Positions 10,501 to 22,200 of a stretch of DNA of 64,000 nt are shown one piece after another. The stretch is from Cenococcum geophilum 1.58. Taxonomy: Eukaryota; Ascomycota; Dothideomycetes; Gloniales; Gloniaceae. A program made the position numbers and the translations under genes. A model generated the notes under the pieces. The model did no database searches and was not told where the DNA came from. It saw only the letters and a program-made list of their open reading frames with translations. The stretch covers positions 186,001-250,000 of the forward strand of contig KV748249.1 of assembly GCA_001692895.1 (NCBI GenBank), written 5' to 3'. How positions within the stretch are numbered: the stretch's first letter is position 1; every line of letters starts with the position of its first letter.

Positions 10501-10676
10501 GTGTCTGAATAAGGTTCTGTAATATAGTAGATACGGTTGCTTATAACCAATTGGGTTAACCACGTAAGCTAAGCGAGCTCAGGAGATCCATCAAATTCTA
10601 CCTGTAGAAGTAAAAGAAAGAAGAGAATAAATTGATTGAAACTAAAACCCCCCCCCACCGTGACCCGAACAATTAA

Positions 10677-11114
10677 TATCTCTATTCTTTCTTTAGCTGT
10701 ACTACTCGTTTTCTTTACTTATTATAGCGATAATAAGGTCCTTAGCTTATATCCATAATTTGCCTTAAATAGTAATATTCCTATTCCTTTTTATAGTGTT
10801 GCATTATATATAAACTATATAATTAGTAATAGCAATACCTAATTATTTTATGCATAATTAATATAATGCCCTAGATACTGTTCTAGTATCTAATTTAATC
10901 TTTCCGTTTAACCGTTTGTCTGTAGATAATATGCGGTAAAAGTTACTACTTAAACTCCTTATTCTGCTAAGAATACCTCCTAAAATACTACTATAAATCT
11001 TAAATCTCTATCTAATATAATCTTACTTAGTACTCTGTGTCTTATAAATACTTCCTTAATATAGATTCTAGCGACTTCTTCTATATATGCTATAAAGTAT
11101 CCCTACTTTATAAG
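10677..11114 (-). pseudogene. G1 integrase catalytic core
   Basis: On the minus strand the frame reads SKIILDRDLRF, then TAYYLQTNG, then ERLN with ILEQYLGHYINYA, and ANYGYKLRT. These match the rve core of gypsy integrases around the second acidic residue (DRDPRF) and the HPQTDGQ motif. The Asp of the latter is now Asn through a RIP-type change. It follows directly from the fragment at 28320-28596 once copia A is removed. Confidence 0.87.
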
Positions 11115-11300
11115 TGTTGGGAATGAGGTAAGTTGCCGTCGCATGAAGCATATTGCCGTTACGTGTTGACGTGGCCCTAGCGTGGTGAGGAACCTTAAGT
11201 TCCTTACCCCTTTCCTTATTCCTATTAATAAGAATTAACTAATATTACTGTAACCCTACTTAAGTAGTTATTATTAGTGAGTTACCCTATATTTCTAACA
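11115..11300 (+). repeat. Copia A 5' LTR
   Basis: 186 bp, the same length as the 3' LTR. It is followed by CTGATTAGTAGT, a candidate primer-binding site similar to the CTAATTAGT after copia E and the gag-only element. Confidence 0.88.
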
Positions 11301-11602
11301 CTGATTAGTAGTTAAATATACAGTTAACTATAGAGTAGCTAGGTTTTTGAATAGAAGAGATAGTCTTATATAGGGGTGCTATATGCGCTTATATGGAATG
11401 GATCCCGGCGATACTATACTACCTTAGACTTACGGAAAACTAGTAATAGAAGTGTTACTGAGTACTAGGAGATACTAAGTTGCGTCTATTACGTAGAACA
11501 ACTATATTTACGAAGATTTGGTTAAGTACTTTAGGTTAGAAGTGTTACTAAACCTATAGTCCTAAAATTAACTTCTGAAACGCGTTAAATAACTACGCAT
11601 AT
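11301..11602 (+). other. Copia A leader with first copy of a tandem duplication
   Basis: This is the untranslated leader between the A 5' LTR and the copia B insertion. The segment 11513-11588 (AAGATTTGGTTAAGTACTTT onward to CGCGTTAA) is repeated at 16964-17039 on the other side of B, so the leader carried a roughly 76 bp tandem duplication before B entered near the junction. Confidence 0.7.
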
Positions 11603-11864
11603 TGTTGACCTGAATCGAAGTTCCTTACTACTATCGTAATACTGTCTGACGACCTAGATCGTCTATACGAACTATGTCTTAGTTGTCTCGTATCTTGAGC
11701 TTGTATGTCTTATCGAACGTCTTATTACCTGTTTCTCTTAACTATGACCTACTATATGACGACGTTGTTGTTATTGTATTTGGGACCTATCTGATGTATA
11801 TAAGAGAGCTTCTAGAGCCCTCTTTAATAAAACAGAGTTCTTATTCCTGATCGTCCGTTTAATA
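11603..11864 (+). repeat. Copia B 5' LTR
   Basis: 262 bp; the partner is 16696-16957. The two copies differ by few, RIP-type changes. It contains a TATATAAGAG motif that could be the TATA box of the element promoter, about 75 bp before its 3' end. Confidence 0.9.
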
Positions 11865-11876
11865 GTTATAAGCCCG
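11865..11876 (+). other. Probable primer-binding site of copia B (half initiator tRNA)
   Basis: The bases GTTATAAGCCC directly follow the 5' LTR. Allowing one RIP change (TG to TA) this is GTTATGAGCCC, complementary to the anticodon region GGGCTCATAAC of initiator tRNA-Met. Copia of Drosophila is known to prime from such a cleaved 5' half of the initiator tRNA. The match is short and inferred. Confidence 0.55.
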
Positions 11877-12019
11877 GGCTGTTTACTGCATTATTTTTGA
11901 TTCTAAAGCCTTTATTCCTATTAATTTTAATTATTATCTTAATTGTAGATAACTACCCATAATAACTTCTTAACAAGAAACCCCTCTTGTTATTATATTA
12001 TCCGTTATCCTTATAAGCC

Positions 12020-13130
12020 CAAATAATTAGGATGAATGGATTAAGGTTATTAAGTTAAAAGCGAATAACAATTGTCTCTGGAAGTATGTTGACCTATTAA
12101 TACCTAAGACCGATCTGCCATAGCTTAAAGAACCTATTTGTGCCTTACCTAAGGATACTAATAGCTGGGGGAAGATGAAGCTCGCGGACCTAGATAAGGA
12201 GGAGAAGAAGGAGCTCTGTATGTTTAAAGCCGACTATAGGGATAATATAAAGCTATATAGAAAACAGTTGTCAGCTCTTAATACGTTGCGCAGCCATATT
12301 CTAAGCTTTATCTTACGTACCTACCTTATTTACATGTTTAAATGTACTACTACCTATAACGTCTTAGTATCTCTTAAGAAGAGAATTGCTCCGACTAACC
12401 ACGCCTGAAAGCTTTAAATAGCCACTTAATATGTAAGGCTTAAGAAGGCGCCTTGGAACCAGAACTTTAAGATCTAGTTATAAGAGTGGGAGAAGGTGTA
12501 CACTAAGTGCAAGGAGCAAGCTCTACCTAAGGTAGATGGTAATTGTTTAGTAAAAAACTTTATATATATAGTTAAATTAATTATACCAAGCTGGTTAGAA
12601 TATTAGAAGAATAAGCTTAATAAGTGTAAGTGGGAGAAGAAGATGCTTTCTATCTTCTTTAAACTGGTTAAAATATACTAAAACTACCATTGTACGGACC
12701 TTGCCTAGAAGGGCAAAACCCTATAAGGAGGATTATTTGGAGTTACCTTTAAAGATAACTTACTAAATTTAAAGCCTAAATTAAAGCCTTAATCGTTAGT
12801 AGATAAGCAGAAGAAGGAGAGGCGACTGCCGCTAGAGTGCCTATGCGGAAAATGTTACTACTTTAATAAGTGCTGGTATATCGTAGAGTTGATTCCTCGC
12901 CTATTGTAGTTTAAACCAAATAACGAAATTTAGAAGAAGGTGGATAAGAAGATTGCTAATATAATGCCTGAAATTAAGGCTTGTATTAAGTAAATTAAAA
13001 AGGACGATTAAGCTAATAAGGATGATTGAGCCAATAAAAAGCTAAAGGAAGGCAGTAATTAGAGCTTATAAGGGCCTACCGGAAACTTTGTAGTTTATTA
13101 TATAGGATTTAATAACACGACTTCTAATTA
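12020..13130 (+). pseudogene. Copia B Gag
   Basis: The frame reads EWIKVIKLKANNN near 12035 and then a relatively intact stretch starting MKLADLDKEEKKEL (12175-12408), a helical Gag region. It ends in a Cys-rich knuckle, CLCGKCYYFNKCW, at about 12838-12880, followed by a lysine-rich linker. At least a dozen stops occur at former CAG, CAA or TGG positions. Confidence 0.82.
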
Positions 13131-13139
13131 TAAGCTTTG

Positions 13140-14490
13140 CGATAGTGTGATTCTTGACTTAGGAACTAGCCTATACGTCTTTAACGATAGAGCTAGGTTT
13201 ATTAGCGATATTAAGCCTATATTAGAACGCGTCTATACGGGCTTGTATATAGAAGAAATCATAGGCTATAGTACAGCTATAGTTACGATTAATAACCTAA
13301 AAGGGAAGAGATAGATATAGCTTTTAGGAGTAGCCTTTATACTAAGCTTTTATACTAACTTGGTATGTCTTAATAAGCTTAATAATAAGGGAGTCTACTG
13401 GAATAATAAAGAGAACACTCTCTTCTATGGCGATAATAAGACGTACGCCTATTGTGGCCGCCACTGTGGTTAAAACACCATTAAATATAATAAGCCAAAA
13501 AGTGACTTACCTAAGGCTTTATTTGCGACTTAATTAAAGCTAATAAAGCATTTATTAAAGCCTCTGCTAAATTAGGCAGAAGGCTATATATAGTACTAGT
13601 AAATAGGCTATACAGGAAAAAACGCGATTAAGTAACTACCTTAGTTAGTGACGAGCGCGATTATAAAAGGCCTAATGACGGTAGAATGTAAATCGTGTGG
13701 AGTAAGTAAAGCTTATAAGGTGGTATCTAGAAGACCTCCGACTTGGTTGCTGGTTCCTTTCTATAGAATTTACCTTAATTTAATACCCGGAATAGTTATA
13801 TTTAATGGCGATAAGTACGTAGTATACTTCCTTAACGACGTAACGCGAATAAATAAGGTAGAGACGATGGCTAAGAAGTCATCTCTTACCCAAATTGTTA
13901 TTAAATATTGTAATATTATCGAACGACGATATGGCTTTAAGGTAGCCATTATCCATATAGATGGAGAGACGTTTTTTATAGGCGAATTTAAGGAATAGGC
14001 AGCTGAATGAGGAATTAGTATTAAAAGATTAGCACCTAATACTTAATTATAGAACGGTCTAGCGGAACGATTTGGGGGGGTGATTATATAGAAGGCTTAG
14101 TGTATAAGAATTAAGGCTTATTTACTAGAGGAGCTATATTCTAAAGTCTATAAAGTAGCTGCCTATCTACTTAATCGAACGCCTAGTAGAAGACTTGGGT
14201 GGAAGACACCGTTTAAGAGAATCTAGTTAGCTATGGGTATATTACTACTAAAACCAAATATAGGCCACCTATAAGTCTACGGCTGTAGGGCCTACCCTCT
14301 TAAGTATAATATTCTATACCTGAATAAGCTCGCGCTAAGGGCCTATATAGGATATTTGGTAGGATATAATTTAATAAATATATTCTAAATCTACATTCCT
14401 AGTCAAAAGAAGGTTATAAGAACTAGAGACGTAAAGTTTAATAAGCGGTTGCTCTATAATGACTTATAGCCAGATCTAGTAAATATACTC
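13140..14490 (+). pseudogene. Copia B protease and integrase
   Basis: The protease active site appears as ILDLGTSLYVFND near 13150 (family consensus D-T-G-A). A zinc-binding pre-integrase region follows. The integrase core is the least damaged piece (13648-13998): VECKSCGVSKA, YFLNDVTRINKVETM and HIDGETFF supply the first two catalytic-acid regions. Further on, YLLNRTP and KTPFKRI (about 14160-14220) belong to the integrase C-terminal half. Confidence 0.85.
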
Positions 14491-15089
14491 TAAGTTAGAA
14501 CTAACCAAATGTTGGAAGTTATTAATGTTTATTAAATATAGGATCTCCGAGATGAATTGGAATTATTGTCTGATAAAAGTAATAAGACTTAAGACGAGAT
14601 TTAAGTTAATACCGAAGGGAGACAACAGGTGGAATCTGGTGGAAATGAGGAAGAGCCTAATATTGAGAGTAGTAAGCAATAAGATTTAAGCTCTAAAGAC
14701 GACTTAGCTTTAGGGCTTTTTACTTTAGATAAGATACTAAAACCTAACTTATTAGAGCCTCTACTACTATCCTTAAATACTTTAGTAAAGAAGCCGTACT
14801 ATATTCTGGTTCCGACCGATAAAGCTAAGCTAAAGAAGAAGATTAATGGCGATATAGGAGAGTAAAATGTGGTTAAAGGAAAGAGACTTAAAGGATAATT
14901 AAAGATCTACGTAGGCTTTCTTACTAATGTTACCGACTAGAGCCTTCTAGCTTAAAGATTAGCCTTTAATATAGGGCTTATATTTTACAAAAAGCTACAC
15001 TATAATTAGCTCCCACCGCCGCCTAGGAATTGGAAGGAGCTTTAAAGATATTAATATGAGGAAGAGTTCGCGGCTACTGCCTGAAAGGA

Positions 15090-16560
15090 ATATACGGACC
15101 TTTAAAATTAAGGAACGTTTTAAGTCGTTAATAAGACGATCTATACCAAAATAGTGCCTATTATCTGGGTATTTATATATAAGACTGATATTAACGGATA
15201 TCTAACGAGGTTTAAAGCTCGTCTTTACGTATAAGGTGATCTATAAGAGTTAGTTCACGAGGACACCTATACCGTAACTTTGGCAGTAAGATCGTTTAGA
15301 GCCTTAATGGCTATTATCGCAATATTTGACCTGGACTGCTGGCAAGGCGACGCTGTTAATGCATTTATAAATAGTGTAATTGATGAGGTTATGTACGTTA
15401 AGTGTCTAAATGGATTTTTGATTAAGGGTAAGTGCCTACTTTTCTAAAGAGCCCTCTACGGATTAAGGCGATCACCTCTGCTATAGCATAGTGACTTAAC
15501 AATAACGCTGAAAAAGGAAGGCTTAAAGCCAGTAGCGGAGGAGCCTTACCTATATTACAATGATTAGCTAATAGTCTTCTTCTACGTTAATAATATTATA
15601 GCTGTATTTAGGAAGAAAGACCTACTTAAGCTCTAAACCTTTAAGGAGCACCTTATGAGAAAGTACGAGATAAAGGACCTAGGTGACCTTACCTGGTTTT
15701 TAGAAATTTAAATTATCCGTAATAGAAAGAATAGGAAGCTCTGGCTTAGCTAAGATTTCTATATTAATAAAATTGCGATAAGCTTTAAAGTTAAAGATTA
15801 TTGCAAGATATATATACTAATAGGTATTGAGGAACTTAAGCCTAATCTAGAGCAAGCCTCTAAGCAGGATACCTACGCCTATTAGAGGAAAGTTGGATCT
15901 ATGCTCTATGCAGCTAATATTACTTGTTTAGATATAGCGAGAACAGTAAGTAAGCTGTTAGAATTCTTATAAAATCCGTTACCAATTCACAACGCAGCTG
16001 CTATAAGGGTAATTGCCTACCTTAATTAAACCAAGACTCTTGCAATTAAGTACTTAAAGGAGAATGTAATAAACTAGATCTTTGTAAGGGCTAGCGATAT
16101 ATTATTTAGCGACGACCTAGTAAGTAGAAAGAGTATAGAAGGTTATCTATTTACCTTATTTGGAGGGCTAATTAACTGGCGATCTATGAAGTAGAAGTTA
16201 GTAATAAAATTAAGCACGGAAGCAGAGCTCCTGGCCCTGTCGCATACAGCTACCGAGTTAATTTGGTGGTAGCGATTCTTTAAAGAAATTAAATTTGACC
16301 CTAATAAGAAGTAAACGATATATTGCGATAACCTGCAGACGATTTAACTACTTACTAAAAGCGACGCGGAGCTTAATACTAAGCTTTAATATGTTAATAT
16401 TTATTACCACTAGCTCCGCTAGGAAGTTTGTGAAGGAAGTATTAATATTAAATGGGTGCCTACTGCGGATATAATAGTAGACGGCCTAATAAAGGCTCTA
16501 CCTCGTTAAAAGCACAAGATATTTATTTAGCAATTAAACCTCGTTAATATTAAGGATCTA
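15090..16560 (+). pseudogene. Copia B reverse transcriptase and RNase H
   Basis: Recognisable copia blocks include SFRALMAIIAIFDLDCWQGD with AVNAFINS (about 15296-15375), RALYGLRRSPLL, and the catalytic box now reading FFYVNNIIAVF (about 15573-15605), in which both Asp of YVDD are Asn. Then come KYEIKDLGDLTWFLEI, SMLYAANITCLDIA, SRKSIEGYLFTLFGG and LSTEAELLALS (RNase H, about 16213-16245), and finally IKWVPTADIIVDGLIKAL. Stops are scattered at RIP-prone codons. Confidence 0.9.
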
Positions 16561-16695
16561 ATTTAATTTAATTTAAATGATATTTAGGTAAGGTAAATAT
16601 ATAGAGGATTTCCTTTAACTTAACACTAAATTGCTATTATAACTTTTTAGTATTTTCTATAGTAGCCTAGAAGGCTCTGTGTAGCTAGGGGGGTG

Positions 16696-16957
16696 TGTTA
16701 ACCTAAATTAAAGTTCCTTACTACTATCGTAATACTATCTGACGACCTAGATCGTCTATACGAACTATGTCTTAGTTGTCTCGTATCTTAAGCTTATATG
16801 TCTTATTGAACGTCTTATTACCTGTTTCTCTTAACTATGACCTACTACATGACGACGTTATCGTCATTGTATTTAGGACCTACCTAATGTATATAAGAGA
16901 GCTTCTAGAGCCCTCTTTAATAAAACAGAGTTCTTATTCCTGATCGTCCGTTTAACA
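16696..16957 (+). repeat. Copia B 3' LTR
   Basis: 262 bp. The purine-rich GTAGCTAGGGGGGTG just upstream is the expected polypurine tract. The right-hand target duplication CATAT follows at 16958-16962. Confidence 0.9.
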
Positions 16958-17039
16958 CATATAAAGATTTGGTTGAGTACTTTAGGTTAGAAGTATTACT
17001 AAACCTATAGTCCTAAAGTTAACGTCCGAAACGCGTTAA

Positions 17040-19100
17040 CAATATCTTAATTGCCTACCTTTTAATAGTAAACCTACGAGATTCTATAAAGCCAAAAACC
17101 CTACCTACCTTTAATGTACGACACCCCGTTAATTTTATACCTACTATAGCGTTAACCTACCTAAAGAAGTACGAGAAAAGTATTAACCCGGAGACGTGGG
17201 ACATAGACATTAACCCTATAAACGCCGAGAAATAGAACCTAAATAGATTCTTAGTATACTGTATAGTATACTATATAGATAGCGAATATAATAATACCGA
17301 GCTATAATGTTGTATAAAGGAGGACTTTATTAGATGGATAAAGGAAATATAGGCTCTTATAAAGAAGGATGTTGTATAAGACTTTCATAACTTCCTTTAG
17401 GAGAATAGAGTATTTGTCCCTATAGATGGGGGTGCTATTAAAGATAATATCTAGGAGCAAGTTATTAACGTAAAAGAAGAGCACGAATGGACTTTATAAG
17501 AGGTTAAGCACTAACTACGCATTAAGAGGAAGCTTAACTTACGATGGAATCTAAATAATACGCTAATAGAGATGCGCTCTAATTCCATTGCTCTAGGTAT
17601 AAGTTCTTATATTCCGTATCTATTGCTTCTACCTTTATCTCTAGCTCCCTAGGATCTACTAATTTAACTAGTAATATTAACTACTACCCCTTAAGAGCAA
17701 GCGCAAGATCCCCTTGCTTCGCGATTTAATAACCTTTAAACTTTACTATAGGAAGATTAGGTATTACGCCGTGTTCTACTAAGCCCTATATCTCTACTGC
17801 AGCCTATAAAGCAATCCCCACCTTAATCTCTAATGTAATTTTAATGTGGTTTAATACCACTTAGAGGCACCTTAAAAATACTTATAGAGCTTATAAAGCT
17901 CTATACGGACTAAGAGAAGAAGTTTAGCGGGGAACTGTATAACATCCTTAATTTAAAGCTGTGTATCTTCTATAACTATTGCTAGAAGGTTAAACTAGAA
18001 CCTAATTAATATTATAACGCCTATTCCGTTATGCTTAAGGGCCACGCTAGTACCTTCTATTATAATTATTTAGCAGAAAAAGGATATAATTTTAACCGAA
18101 TAATATATAAGATAAGATGCCACTTTAAAATAGAAGAGAATAAGCAGTAATATATGTTGGAGTAGAGAGAGACTACCTTTTTAAGAATTATTGCTACGAA
18201 CCTAGGTGTCTCTCAGCTTAATTATCTTCAAAAGCTCTTTAATTAACTTTAGATAATTTAGCGTGGTTTATCTAAATTATATTAAGAGGACCTTAGCCTA
18301 CGCGATTAAGTTATTAGCGCATGCTAAGGTATTAAAGAATGTAATCTTACTCTTTTTAACCCTATAAGTACTTACGAAGGAGTATATACTTAATTAAGAT
18401 CCTCTATTAGTACCGCTCTATACTCTTAAGAAGTATAGTAATTTAACGCCTAACTCTAACCTACCTTAATTAACCTAGCTGACTAACATGATTATAACTA
18501 GACTAATTAAATATATAGTAGATATAGTAGGGGATATAGTAAAGGGTATAATTAACGTTAACTATAAGGCAATTATGGAGGTCCTTATAGAGGTTTACTT
18601 TGGAGCGATTGTTAGAAGAAGTGCTATATTTATAAGAAGCCAAATTACTAGTTAACTAGACACCCTCTTAATAGACAAAAGGAGGCATATAATAGGTTTC
18701 GCTAGAGCGCATAAAATATTAGAAACTAAGAGGTTACTACGGCCTACTTTTAAAACTTCCTGGTTTAATATAAAGGCGAAGAAGATCTTAAGGGTGAGGT
18801 TAATGAGGCCGAATAGCTCCTTATAGATATGGAAATTGAGGACTACTTTCCCAACTAATACTTTACTAAGTATAGTGAGGTAAATAGCACATAAACCGTT
18901 ACTATCCTTAATAACTAATTTATGCTCCATTCTATTATAAAGTTAGATATCTTTAATAAGCTAAAGGAAAGTTCTATGTTCTCCTTTAACGATAGATACT
19001 CGGCGAACGTCTTTTATAGCATTATGCCAGATACTGGAGCCGTAGGAGTATTTATAGTAGGAGAGCCTTAAGTTTAAGCTCTTTAGTAGCTTAATAGCTC
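17040..19100 (+). pseudogene. Copia A Gag and protease
   Basis: Gag core motifs LYNILNLKLCIFYNYC (about 17930-17985) and YNAYSVMLKGHASTFYYNYL (about 18015-18075) are visible. A knuckle starting KKCYIYKKPNY lies near 18615-18690, and the protease region SFNDRYSANVFYSIMPDTGAVG at about 18975-19050 keeps the DTGA active site. The arrangement parallels copia E, so A and E belong to related copia lineages, distinct from B. Confidence 0.8.
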
Positions 19101-21137
19101 TGTTTAAATTAACTAATTAACAGCAGGCCAATATACAATTTGCTTTAGCAAGGGTATTATAATCTCTTTTGGCACAATTAAGGTCTAAACCCTATTAGGA
19201 TATATTACTTTCTATATTGTCCCCGCGAACACCCCGTTCCTATTCTATATCTAAGATATAAATAAATTAGGTGTTAAGCTTAACAACCTTAAAAATATGC
19301 TTGTCTAGGGAGATAATTAGGTGCCTGTTGTATGTAAGTGGGGTTACCCTTAGTTACTCCTTTAATAGCTAGAAAGGAGCGTTGCTTAAAGCTACCTAAC
19401 TAAATTAGAGTTACGTTAACTATACTGTTATTTTAGCCACCTATCTATTTACTAATTGCTTAGGGTCCTTTAGTAAGTAGGTTATAAAGTTAAGGTTAAG
19501 GTAATTAAATATCTTATAAAGTACTGCTACCACTGCTAAATGAACCAGAAGTCCCCTGGCTAATTTAAGTTTACTCTTAAAGACGACTATAACTTTAACT
19601 TCTATATTATTATAGATGTTATATATTTTAGCGGCAAGCTAGTACTCTAAGTTATTAACTTCTTAACCTCCTTTTAAGCCGCACGCTTTTTAAAAGATAT
19701 GTTAGCTAGGAATGCATAGGATACTCTTTAATTATGCTGGATTAATGTCTACCTAGGACCCCCTAATTAAATTGTTTACAACATAGGAAAGAACTTCTTA
19801 TTTATAGAGTTTCGATAATAGGTAAAGGTAATAATAATTAAGGTTAAGGAAGTCCCTATTAAGGCATATAATAGTATTAGAAAAGTAGAACGATATTATA
19901 CGCTATTACGCCGCGTATATAAGATTATTTTTTTAGAACTAGAGGGTGCTAGCGAAGAGCTTATTCTATAGATGGCTATTAAGGCTATTAATAATACCGC
20001 TGGCCCAGATAGGCTTGTATCTATATTACTAGTCTTTAGCGCCTACCCTTAAATAACTAACGATTCTTTACTATCTCCCTCTATTATATAATGAGCTGAG
20101 GCTATTTATAAAGCAATAAAGGAGGTGCGACGTCTCTACGCTACGCGCTAGGTTAATAACGCACTAGGAATAAGAAATGGCCTAAATACCTTAACTACGC
20201 TTAATCTGCCACTCTAATTGGAGGTACGCGTATGGCGTGAAAAGGGAGGATGGTTAGGCCCATATAAACTTATTATAATTAATGGTTAAACTTATACTCT
20301 TTAGATGCCCTATAGACCTACTTAATTCCGCTTAACTATTATTAAGCCCTACTATAGGGATAATAGCTCTAAGCCTTTATAGGATGCCCTAGAGGATACC
20401 CTAGAGGAGAACTATAATTAACGTGCTCTAGAAGGCGAAGGCGATTTTAATATAATTATAGTAGACGTACCGCAACTATAACGCGGTAGAGGTTACCTAA
20501 AGGGATCACGAAATTATTAATATTTTGTTAATTTTAAAGAGTAATTTGTTACCGCTATTAAGAATAAAGATGAACTATTAATAGCCTTTATAACAGCTAA
20601 AGAGAAGGCTGACTTTAAACTCGTAAAATAGCTCTAAAAGGAAGGCTGTATTATAACTCTAGGAGCTTCTTTCTAAGTATTTAATAAGTAGGAGATCAAC
20701 GGTCTTATTATAAGAGGAGTCTTTAAATTTAAGAAATATAACCCTACTAAGTTTAATAGAGTCCGTATATTTAAGTTAAGAATAGTTAATAAGATTAAAG
20801 GTAAAGCTACTAATACCCCATTTAAGAAGTTAAGGCTAGTTATTTAAGGTTATAATAATAATGGCAAGGAAGTAATTCTTATATAATCCCCTATGATTTA
20901 ACGAGCTAGTTAATAAGTTATTGTTATACTAGCTCCCTCCTTAATAAAGAATAGGATGGCGGTTTACCTATAAGATATTATTTAGGCCTATACCTAATTA
21001 GAGACGCGCCTTTAGCGCTTAATACTAGTATACCTTCTAGAGCAAATTCGCCACTAATATCCTAAGGATATGATTATGGTCGTACTTAAGCCATTATATA
21101 AAATTGCAGAGGCAGGAACTTATTAGTGGGCTACCTA
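19100..21137 (+). pseudogene. Copia A integrase and reverse transcriptase (5' part)
   Basis: GAG-pre-integrase-like and integrase sequence runs to about 20100, including AVERYYTLLRRVYKI-like text around 19890-19925. Reverse transcriptase starts near 20480 and reaches KPLYKIAEAGTYWWATYSKHY, where the LINE breaks it. The frame resumes exactly after the LINE at 26732. Numerous RIP stops. Confidence 0.82.
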
Positions 21138-21152
21138 TAGTAAGCACTATAA

Positions 21153-22200
21153 TAATAATAATAATAATTCATTGCTTAACGTCCGATTTAGATCCCTATT
21201 AGGCCCACGTAGACTACTCCTTATTTACATATAGGGAGAAAACTCTATTTAAGAAAAATAAGAAAACCCCGTAATNTATCTCCCCGCCTTTTAGNACTNG
21301 CCTACTTAGCGCCTANNAGTNGCCTATAGTGCTCTACTACCTTACTATTTAACCTCCTTAGGAACCACTACTGCCGTAATAAGCCTACGGACGCGCTAGT
21401 ATTATAAACTATTACTCTACTACTNTAGAGTTACTAGGGGGCACCTNCTACTNNCCCCCTTGCCTTNTATTACTATTTCCCTTATAACCNNGAACTAATT
21501 TAGCATATTTTAACTAATAAGCCACTAGGTAACCGCCTTAAGGCCTTTTTATATTAAGAGTAGTGTATTATAGTTCTCTGTGCCAGCTACTAAGAGCATT
21601 ATTTCTTAATTGGTGCGTAAGGGGCATAGCAGTATTACGTGTTTTGGTGTCTGTCTTAGCTAGCCATATTTATATCTTGGGCTACCTACTAGGACACCCA
21701 CCTAGTAAAGCCAATCTTTTAGTCCTATTATTCCTGTTTTTAAGAGTATTACTATTATATTTTCTACCTTTATTAGGCCTTCTTAGAGCCCTTAGGTATT
21801 TACCCCCTATAGCGTTAACTATACTATAGCTTAGGTTCGTCTTACTTAAGTTAGCCTCTATACCTTTAACTCCCATTTGCCTCTCTAGCGTTAGTCCAAC
21901 TAGTATTATATTACGGTAGATGGTTTCCTGGAGTTCTTACGTATTTTACTTTAACTCCTTTCTCTGTCTTACTATTATCTTTACTAACCTTTTATACGTC
22001 TCCCTTCCTCCTCTATATAGGCCTAGGCCCTAAAGCGGCACTATTCTTCTTCTGCTTTCTTTACCTATTTCTCTAATATCTCTTCCCTACTTTAGGGTTG
22101 TTGGTTTATTCTCCTATAGGGCACCCTAGGGTCCCTCTATAGTTTACTTAGGCGTGTCTTAATATACTTTATAACATTAGAGTTGCGTTTATTTTACGTC
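21153..22200 (-). other. LINE 3' region and tail
   Basis: This is the 3'-terminal kilobase of the LINE, homologous to the truncated copy at 47960-48847. A plus-strand open stretch at 21563-21829 is antisense to the element and not a gene. The end is a run of about six ATA/TAA triplets. Confidence 0.7.

Larger units (their letters stand above)
9202..10671 (+). mobile_element. Small gag-only LTR retrotransposon (non-autonomous)
   Basis: Two 170 bp LTRs (9202-9371 and 10502-10671) begin TGTCTGAATAAGG and end CCCGAACA, flanked by perfect 5 bp duplications ATTAA (9197-9201 and 10672-10676). The whole element is 1470 bp. Its interior of about 1.13 kb carries one Gag-like reading frame and no protease, integrase or reverse transcriptase, so movement must have relied on enzymes from another copia-type element. 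The first bases after the left LTR, CTAATTAGTG, resemble those after the copia A and E LTRs and are a candidate primer-binding site. A C-run lies near each LTR end. It is inserted between the G1 integrase core and its chromodomain. Confidence 0.88.
11603..16957 (+). mobile_element. Ty1/copia element B
   Basis: LTRs of 262 bp (11603-11864 and 16696-16957) begin TGTTGACC / TGTTAACC and end TTTAATA / TTTAACA, flanked by perfect duplications CATAT (11598-11602 and 16958-16962). Total length is 5355 bp. The interior encodes, in copia order, Gag with a Cys-rich knuckle, protease (ILDLGTSLYVFND), integrase, reverse transcriptase (YVNNII for YVDD) and RNase H. A run of G (AGGGGGGTG) just before the 3' LTR is a good polypurine tract. 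Right after the 5' LTR, GTTATAAGCCC resembles the half-tRNA-iMet primer site of copia elements. Confidence 0.92.

Noticed and set aside
18652-18930. 92-codon minus-strand open stretch
   Set aside because: Antisense to the copia A Gag knuckle region, which is recognisable on the plus strand.
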